Shown piece after piece: positions 52,201 to 61,200 of a stretch of DNA of 64,000 bases (position 1 is the first letter of the stretch; every line of letters starts with the position of its first letter). Origin of the DNA: Hippopus hippopus (lineage: Eukaryota > Mollusca > Bivalvia > Cardiida > Cardiidae); NCBI GenBank assembly GCA_946811185.2, contig OX328106.1, forward strand, positions 46,574,311 through 46,638,310, in the 5' to 3' direction. Under the pieces are notes generated by a model. The model had not been told where the DNA came from and made no database searches. It worked only from the letters and a program-made list of their open reading frames with translations. Position numbers and translations under genes: made by a program.

Positions 52201-55200
52201 TGATGTCATAAATGGTACCATCAAAATGGACATACTTCTTGATTGTAAAAACCCTTATTTCATCACCAAACCTGCACCTTTGTCTATTAGATGAACAGAA
52301 ATTTCACTTTACTTATTTCCTAATTCATTTCTTTGGTGTTATTACACTGTATGATGACTACACGAAACATATCATTTCTAGATTCTGTTATTTGCAGAAT
52401 TTCTGGTTTATACTTTTTATATCATCTGCTAGTCTCTAGACTATAAAACAGGGAAAGCCATAAATAATTGCATAATTCATTATAAAAAGGATTTTTCACA
52501 GTTTTTGTTTTATAGAAGACAGTAGACATTTATGCTGCATTTTCTATTACTCCATGTTACATTTACAGGAACAGACTTTTTTATGCTTAGTCAATTGTTA
52601 CGTGTTATATTACAAACAGGATACAATATCTCTATTCAAGACATTTTGGGTACAGTATGAAATTTTCATTCCAGCATTCAGAGTTTATATTTATATATAT
52701 ATTTTATTATTTACTCCTTGAGATAGTTGACAGCATGGTGTTGGAGAGAGATTTTATATTTTTTATATGTATCATCTTAAGTCTTTACTTGTCCTTACTT
52801 TTCTGCTTTTATTTAAACCACATTCCCACATAATATCATCAGTGAGAAAAATATTGATTTAAAACATATAAAAAAAGAATTGTGCCTTCATGAAAATGGT
52901 GCACTTCTTTTCTCAAAAGTAGGTTGTTGAACCTATCATATTGAAGTATTGAAAGAAAAAAAGAAAAAAAAATGTGGGGACTGGGAAACTTGAGCCAGGT
53001 TGAATCACTTCTCACAGAATATACATTTTTGCTTGTCATTTACATCATAATTACCATGCGATTTTCTCTCAATTCTTCATGAATTTTTACCATCTTATGT
53101 ACAAGAACATAGTAAAATGTAATGGTTGGCATCATATTTTTTTCAAGAGAGAAAGGAAAAATATTAACCAGAAGATACATTATTTGTGAAATTATTTTAT
53201 TACCTAGAGCAAAGCTGCTAAAAAAAACATTGTTGGAAAAGGAGCAATATCTGTAATGTTTTTGCACACTGTCTATAGCTAAGGGTCAAAAAGTTGTAAT
53301 TGTACTGTCATGGTACAGACTTACATATTATCATGTTTTGAACAAGCAAAGAGACTAATTTGTGACAAAACTGACATCAATTTGGTGAAGTTAATCCTTA
53401 GAGTGCTGAATATAAGTCCCAAAGACATTTTCAGCCTAGATATAAAACTCAAACAATAATTTGTGATTTCAGGGTTGCACTAGTTCTTCGAGAATGTCTC
53501 AGCAAAGCAGGCAATGTAGATCAAAGATTAGACTTCATGTTTGGGGCAGCCTGATCTTGAACTACACTGGCTGCAAAGGCAACTGTAGTTGTGAAAAGTG
53601 CTTTAAGGGTTAAAACGTATACTTTCTGTTAATTAAATCTTTTCTTTAACCAAAAGGGTTTAGGTGTTCCCGTGTAGTTCCTATTTTTAAACTTTTGTCT
53701 TTCTTATGACATTTTTTTTTATATCTGCAATTTACTATAAAGTAGAGAACTAAATCAGATAAGTGTAGGTTGTTAAATAATTCAATAGGGGAGAGAGTAA
53801 GATATATGGATTACTTGTCTGTATATTATGTTGTGAATATGTTCAATGCTAATGTGTGAATGCTCAACAAAAAATCCTAAAATTTTTGCTGCAAGCTTTA
53901 ATGCCACAAGTAAGAATTTTTAATTTCTTGTGTTTACAAATTAAGAATCAAGTTTATCTCAAACTTACATGTTTTTTCTATTTCTTTCCTGGTAAAATAG
54001 AAAAATAAAGATTGAATCCCTAATTGTGATGATATGGCTTTGAAAAACTTCATGTTCACAACATATTTGAGTCACTCTTGCATTTATACTTTAGCAAAAT
54101 AAAAAGGTTACAGTTAAACCAGAAATTGTTTATAGTCAACAAAATAACATTCTAGAATACTCTAGAAATACAACTTGCAGGTCTGTAAGCCATAGTAGTG
54201 TTATTGCATGTACATAGTGGTAAAGCCTGGACATTCTGGAAACAGATGATAGATGAGTTAGAGCAATTAACTTTTATTTTTTAGCTTTTTAGAACTGATA
54301 GATTAACATTAGCTGCATAAAAGTTAAAATATGATACCACCATTTTAACCTTGCTTTTTGGATATGAGTGATGCTCTGTGAAAAGGTGTTTAATGCATCT
54401 TTAAAAGTATCAACCCAGGTTAGCCTGTGCAGTCCATGCAAGCTGACTTAGTTCAAACTTTTTGCTATTTGTCAGTTTACTGCATGTCAAAGGACTATTT
54501 TACCTCTTCTCATGATTTAGTTGGTTGTTCGACAAAATGGATTTTATTGGTCAAGAATTATGTGATGACTCACTTTGTAGAATGCATCATAGAGACACAT
54601 TAAACCCCCTTTTCCCATGGCACCATTCATATGTACCTGCAAAAATATTACCACAAAATGTTAACTAAAGAGTAGACATTCCCATAGTGCCCCTTTTTCT
54701 AATCTATACATATATGTCTTAACTAAATGGTACATATTATCATGAAGCTCTTTTTATGAAAAATGAAAACATAGAATAACACAGAAGACATAGAAATTGA
54801 AAAAAATGAGAGCATTAAAGCAGATCTGTTTACCAAAAATCCTGTATTTCTATAAGCCTAAGAAAGGATGCTCCTTAAGATATTGCAGGAAAAAGTAGAA
54901 AATGCTATTATCCAACATTTCCACACTGTTTAGTAAATTCTAACAATTCTCAACCGTTAAATAGAGTATCTGTGGAGTATAGGGTTAAGTTTGTGGTCTT
55001 CAAATGCTTTTGATACAGATGAATCCAAAATATTTTCATCAGCAAATAGTTAATTCACTATCAACTCATTAACTATAGACTTATTTTTCATCTTGCTGCA
55101 GACCTACTAGGATCGATTAAAAAGAATGTTTTGCAACCCTTTATCAAATAATGCAGAGTTTTAATGTGAAATGGAGAAAATCCTGGTGAGAAGCATTTTC

Positions 55201-58200
55201 TCCTTTTCCCATAATGTTTTCTATCCTTTCAAAGACAGTTTCCCTCACTAGAGTAACATTTAATTTGTTGCCTACAAATACTGTAAATTTGAAATAGTCT
55301 TAACTTGTTGTTTGGTTAAAAGTTCATAGGTAATTGCTGGTAATGAGAAATTTCTCTCTAAGCATATATTGTTTTTACACACATGTATGTCATTTTATTA
55401 GCTCCACTGGCCAAAGGCCAGCGGGCTTATGTAATGGCTCGGTGTCAGTCGTGCGTCTATCTGTCCGTCCGTGCGTGCATGCGCCCGTCCGTCCGTCCAT
55501 CCGTGCATTAACTTTTATTTCAAACATCTTCTTCTCTGAAACTGCCCATCAAATTTTAATGAAACTTTACAGGAATGATCCTGCCATGGTCCTCTTCAGA
55601 TTTGTTGAAAGAATTTGATTCCTTCAAAAACTCTGGTTGCCATGGCAACAAAACTGAAAAATACTGAAAATCTTTGAAAATCTTCTTGTCTGAAACCATA
55701 AGGCCTAGGGCTACCAATTTTGGCATGTAGCTTTATCTAATGGACCTCTACCAAGTTCCTTGAAATAATAGCCCTGGGGTCAAAATTGGCCCCGCCCCAG
55801 GTTCACAATTTTTATATGGGCTTATATAGGGAAAACTTTAAAATCCTTCTGGTACCTAGCCATAGGGCCTAGGGCTACCAAATTTGGAATGTAGCTATAT
55901 CAAGTGGGCATCTACCAAGAGTGCCCAAATTATAGCCCTGGGGTCAAATTTGGCCCTGCCCCGAGGTCACAAGTTTTATATAGGCTTATATAGGGAAAAC
56001 TTTAAAAATCTACTTGTACCTAGCCATAAGGCCTAGGGCTACCAAATTTTGCATGTAGCTTTATCTAGTGGGCCTCTACCAAGGGGACCCAAATTATAGC
56101 CTTTGGGTCAAGTTTGTCCCCACACCAGGGGTCACAAGTTTTACATGGTGAAAACTTTATAAATCCTCTTGTTACTAACCATAATAAGACCTAGGGCTAC
56201 TAAATTTAGCCCTGTCTCAGGGGTCTCATGTTTTACAGGGCCTTTTACTGGGGAAACTTTGAAAATCTTCTTGTTTATAACCACACATTCTAGACCTGTG
56301 TTATTTGGTATGGGGCTTATCTTGTGGACCTCCACCAGGATTCAAGTAATTATAGCTTTGTGGTCAAAAATGGCTTTGCCCTGGGGTCATAACTTTCTCG
56401 TAGGATTTAATAGAAAAAATTTTGTATGTCTTCTAGTTTGAAACCAATTGGCCAAGTGCTGTAATGTTTGGCTTGTAGTGTTTTTACTTATTAGCTAGTG
56501 GAGCGATACAGGGCCATCATGGCCCTCTTGTTAAAACATACTTCAATTCAACGTACTGAAAAGATAATTGAGATTTTGATGGATCATTTACTTCGTCAAT
56601 TAGTACAACTCAGAAACATTTTAAGGGGGGAAAAATTGGCTTTTTTGTTAACAAAGAAAACATTGTAACAGAAGAAGCAATTTTTGCTACAGAAGATGTT
56701 TACTTTGAATATACCATTCCTAGATTAGATTTTCCTCTAGTAAACGCTAGCAGATAGTTCAATTCCAAAGCTTGGTACAACCCTTAATTACCTAATAGCA
56801 TGCTGCTTTGCTTAAGAAGGAATAATCTATCCTGATTACATTACATGTATCAGAAAGTTCATTTCAGCATTGCCTTACCTATATATTGCAATTAATGAAA
56901 GTTTGGGGGGAGGGGGTTTTTGAGATAAAATTGAAAAAGGTGACAAGACTTTTCCAGGCCTAAATTCCTGTCATGTTTGTGTTTTATTACTCTGAAACCC
57001 ATGATGGAATTACATGTGATACATAAGTTATACTTGTGTGTAAAGATCCAGATTGATTGATTGATGGATGGATGGATGGATGGATGGATGGATTGGTGCT
57101 TAATGCCATTTTCAACATTATTTCAGTTATATTGCAGAGGCCATTACCCCTATCCATGCTTTCCTGGAATTTCTGTTACTAGCACTTTGCACAATATTCT
57201 TTCCAAGCTACTGGCTGCTTTTCCACATAACCATCATCAAAACAATAATCAGTAGTGAGAGAAGAATGAATCCTGTTGCAATGACTATCATCAATCCTCA
57301 GAAAGAAATTGCTATATTAACATGTAATTGTTAGAGATACCAGCAAGTATTAAACTTTTGGGTATTTCTTCCTTTTTAATATGACCTATTTCTGTGACTA
57401 GGTGCCCAGTATGGGGGAGGCAGTGACCTATATTACAGTCAGTTTGAGTTACATACAAGAGAACAGAAAGTGTCCCAGATAGTTCTACTTGAGGTATGCC
57501 TTATATTTATTGGTCATTTTTTAGCTCCACTGGCTGCAGGCCAGCAGGCTTATGTCATTACCCGGCATGAATTTTATTTCAAACATCTTCTCTGAAATTC
57601 TATGAAACTACCCATCCAATTTTGAAGAAACTTCACAGAAATGATCCTGCCATGGTCCTCTTCAGAATTTCTTGAAAGAATTTGACTCGTTCAAAAACTC
57701 TGGTTACCATAGCAACAAAACTGAAAGATATTGAAAATCTTCTTGCCTGAAACCATAAGACCAAGGGCTACCAAATTTGGCATGTAGCTTTATCTATTAG
57801 ACCTCTACCAAGTTTCTTCAAATCGAAGCCCTAGGGTCAAAACTTGCCCCACCGTGGGAGGTAACAAGTTTTACATGGGCTTATACAGTGAAAACTTTAG
57901 AAATCTTACTGTATCTAACCATAAGGCCTAGGGCTACCAAATTTTGCATGTAGCTTTATCTAATAGACCTCTACTTAGTTTCTTCAAATTATAGTCTTGG
58001 GGTCAAAATTGACCCTCCCCCCCCCCCCCCCCGGGGTCACTACATGGACTTACATAGTGAAAACTTGAGAAATCATCTTGTTACTAACCATAAGGCCTAG
58101 GGCTACCAAATATAGCCCAGTCTCAGGGGTCTCATGTTTTACACGGCCTTTTATTGAGGAAACTTTAAAACTCTTCTTGTTTATAACCATACGTTCTAGA

Positions 58201-61200
58201 CATGTATTATTTAGTATGGGGCTTTATCTTGTGGACCTCTACCAGGATTCAAGTAATTATAGCCCTGTGTTCAAAAGTGGCTTTGCCCAGGGGTCATAAC
58301 TTTCTCATGGGATTTTATAGAGAATATTTGTGTGTTTCCTAGTTCAAAACCAACAGGCCAAGTATTGTAATGTTTGGCGTGTAGGATTTTTACTTATTAG
58401 CCAGTGGAGCAATACAGGGCCATCATGGCCCTCTTGTCTTAATAAGGTTGGAATGAAGGATTTGACCATTTAGAGTTTGTGGTTAGCATGTGAAGAGTGA
58501 TGAGCTTTCTGTAAATTCACAAGCTGTTTTTCAACATGGCTTAAGCCTTAAAAGTTTTTTACATTTGTGCACTTTTATTAAAACGTTCATTTTTATGAAT
58601 TTGAATATTGAATGAGATTAATAAGATCTCAGAAGAAAAGCTTGGAAATATCGCTAAAAATCAATTGAGTTGATTAAACAAATACAGTTGTAGGCAATAT
58701 TTGAATCAAGATGGCTAAATTATGAAAAAGAAGAAGATTGTCGTATGTATTCCTTTTGACAGAATTCTTTGATAGAAGTTTGATGCATGTTGGTCAAAAT
58801 TTTTCTCCACCTGTGAAGAGGTGTAAGACACGGTGTCCTAATTGAAAACTTGAAAAATTTAGCACTTTAAAACTTCTAGATTACCTTTTTTTTTACATCA
58901 GGTCATTTTGAAAAGTTTATAACAAAAGAAGAAATGGCTCATGATTGACAGTTTCTCTTTTTTGTCAAGTATAAGTGAATGAAACTTCAATTTATGTCAA
59001 TTATACTCGAGTTAAAGAGTTACAGAAGGGTTTTTTTTTGCCCAGAGATTTTCACATAGTATCCGTTTTAAGTTTTTTTTTAAAACCCTTCAATAAAGTG
59101 TATTAGAAGTGAAACAATGTAGTTGACATACATGAACATGTAAATTGATGTTTTTTAATGCTGATGCTTTGTGTAATTTTTAGGATGCTGTTTATAGAAT
59201 AAAAGAAGTTTTCAACAAAGACTTTGATGAACTCTATGTGAAGAAAGAACAGGAGATCTCCAAGATAAAGGACAAAAATAAGAGGCTGAGGAAGATCATT
59301 GCTGATTTGGAAGTTGTTGAAGAGGTTATTGAACCAAGTCTTGGTATTGCAGAAAACCCTGAAACCTTGTTGACTGTGGAAGATAGTGAGGTAGGTCATG
59401 TAAAAGGCAGAGTTAATCCTTTACTACAACCTTGAGAAAGAGGACTTCTGAAAACATTGTGGGAAAAGGAGGCAATGCTAGTAACCAGCATTTTCTCCTT
59501 ATAAACGCCCGTCGAAGACGGGACGTATTATGGGATCACCCATGGCGTACGGGCGGGCGGGCGTCCATCCGGGTGGGCTGGCGGGCGGGTGGGCTGGCGG
59601 GCGGGCGTCCGTCCAGGTGGGCGGGTGCAGGCGGCATCCCGTTCTTTGTCCGGAGCATAACTTTGTCATCTCCAGTCCGATTGACTTGAAACTTGGCATG
59701 TGTGTTTGTTGCAATTATACAGAGTGCACTGTGAAAGAACCATAACTCTACCTCGTGCTGTCCTTGAGTTATTTCCCCTTGATCGTCATTTTTACACCAT
59801 TTTCTGCTTGTCTGGAGCATAACTTTGTCATCTCCAGTCCAATTGACTTGAAACTTGGCATTTGTGTTTGTTGCAATAATACAGAATGCAGTGCGAAAGA
59901 ACCATAACTCTAGCTGGTGCTGTCTTTGAGTAATTGTCCTTTGATCGTCATTTTTACAGCATTTTCTGCTTGTCCAGAGCATAACTCTGTCATCTCCAGT
60001 CCGATTGACTTGAAACTTGGCATGTGTGTTTGTTGCAATAATACGGAGTGCAGTGCAAAATAACTGTACCTTGTGCTGTCTTTGAGTTATTTCCCTTTGA
60101 TCATCATTTTTACAGCATTTTCTGCTTGTCCGGAGCATAACTTTGTCATCTCCAGTCCGATTGACTTGAAACTTGATATTTGTGTTTGGTGCAATAATAC
60201 GGAGTGCAGTGCAAAAGAACCATAACTCTACCTCATTCTGTCTTTGAGTTATTTCCCTTTGATCGTCATTTTTACACCATTTTCTGCTTGTCAGGAATAT
60301 AACTTTGTCATCTCTAGTCTGAACATCTTCAAATTTGGTATGCATGATTGTTGAAAGTTTACGGAGTGCAGTGCACAGGAACCATAACTCTTCCTAGCAC
60401 GAATTTTGAGTTATTTCCCTTTGATCATCATTTTTACAGCATTTAGTGCTTGTCCGGAATATAACTTTGTCATCTCAAGTCAGAGTGACTTCAAACTTTG
60501 TATGCATGTTTGTTGCAATATTACGGAGTACAGTGCGCAAGAACAATAACTCTACCTAGTGCGGATTTTGAGTAATTCCACTTTGATCTTCATTTTTACA
60601 GTATTTCTTGCTTGTCCGGGACGGAACTGTCACCTCAAGTCAAATTGACTTGAGACTTTGGTAAACATGTTTGTTGTATTACCTGCCCTTTACAATTATT
60701 ATACCCCCTCGACAACTGGTGGTGGGACGGGCGTATCTTGCGACAATTTGCCGCTCTTTTTCCACAATGTTTTCTACCCTATCAAAGACAACTTCCACAA
60801 TTTCAACCACATCTAATTTTGTGTCCACATACGCTTCAGGTTTGGATAAGTCTAGGAGATAACTTTTATCATGATGTAAAACGTTAAAGAATGGATGGGC
60901 CATAATTATGGTGAACATGGTAGTATTAGTGATGCTTGCAAAATAGTACTAATCAAATATCAACAAATGTTCCTTCATAAAATATTGACCATACAACAAA
61001 AAATTAACACTTGCCCATTTTAAAGGCATTTGAAGATGACCAAATGAATTTAGTTAGAATAATGGGAATTGCCTTTGATAGGATAGAAAAATATGTGAGA
61101 AAAGTAGAAAATACTGGATGTCAGCATTCTCCATTTAACTCTTTACCAAACGACATAATTTTAGACTAGTTCAAATTGAAAGCATTTGCAGACGACAAAA

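Noticed and set aside
59536..60345. 269-codon open frame on the minus strand with repeated [19 protein letters not shown] units
   Set aside because: It reads through the ~162-bp H4 repeat array, whose unit is 54 codons without stops. The peptide repeats with the DNA period, the frame overlaps the element's simple-sequence tract, and no family signature appears.
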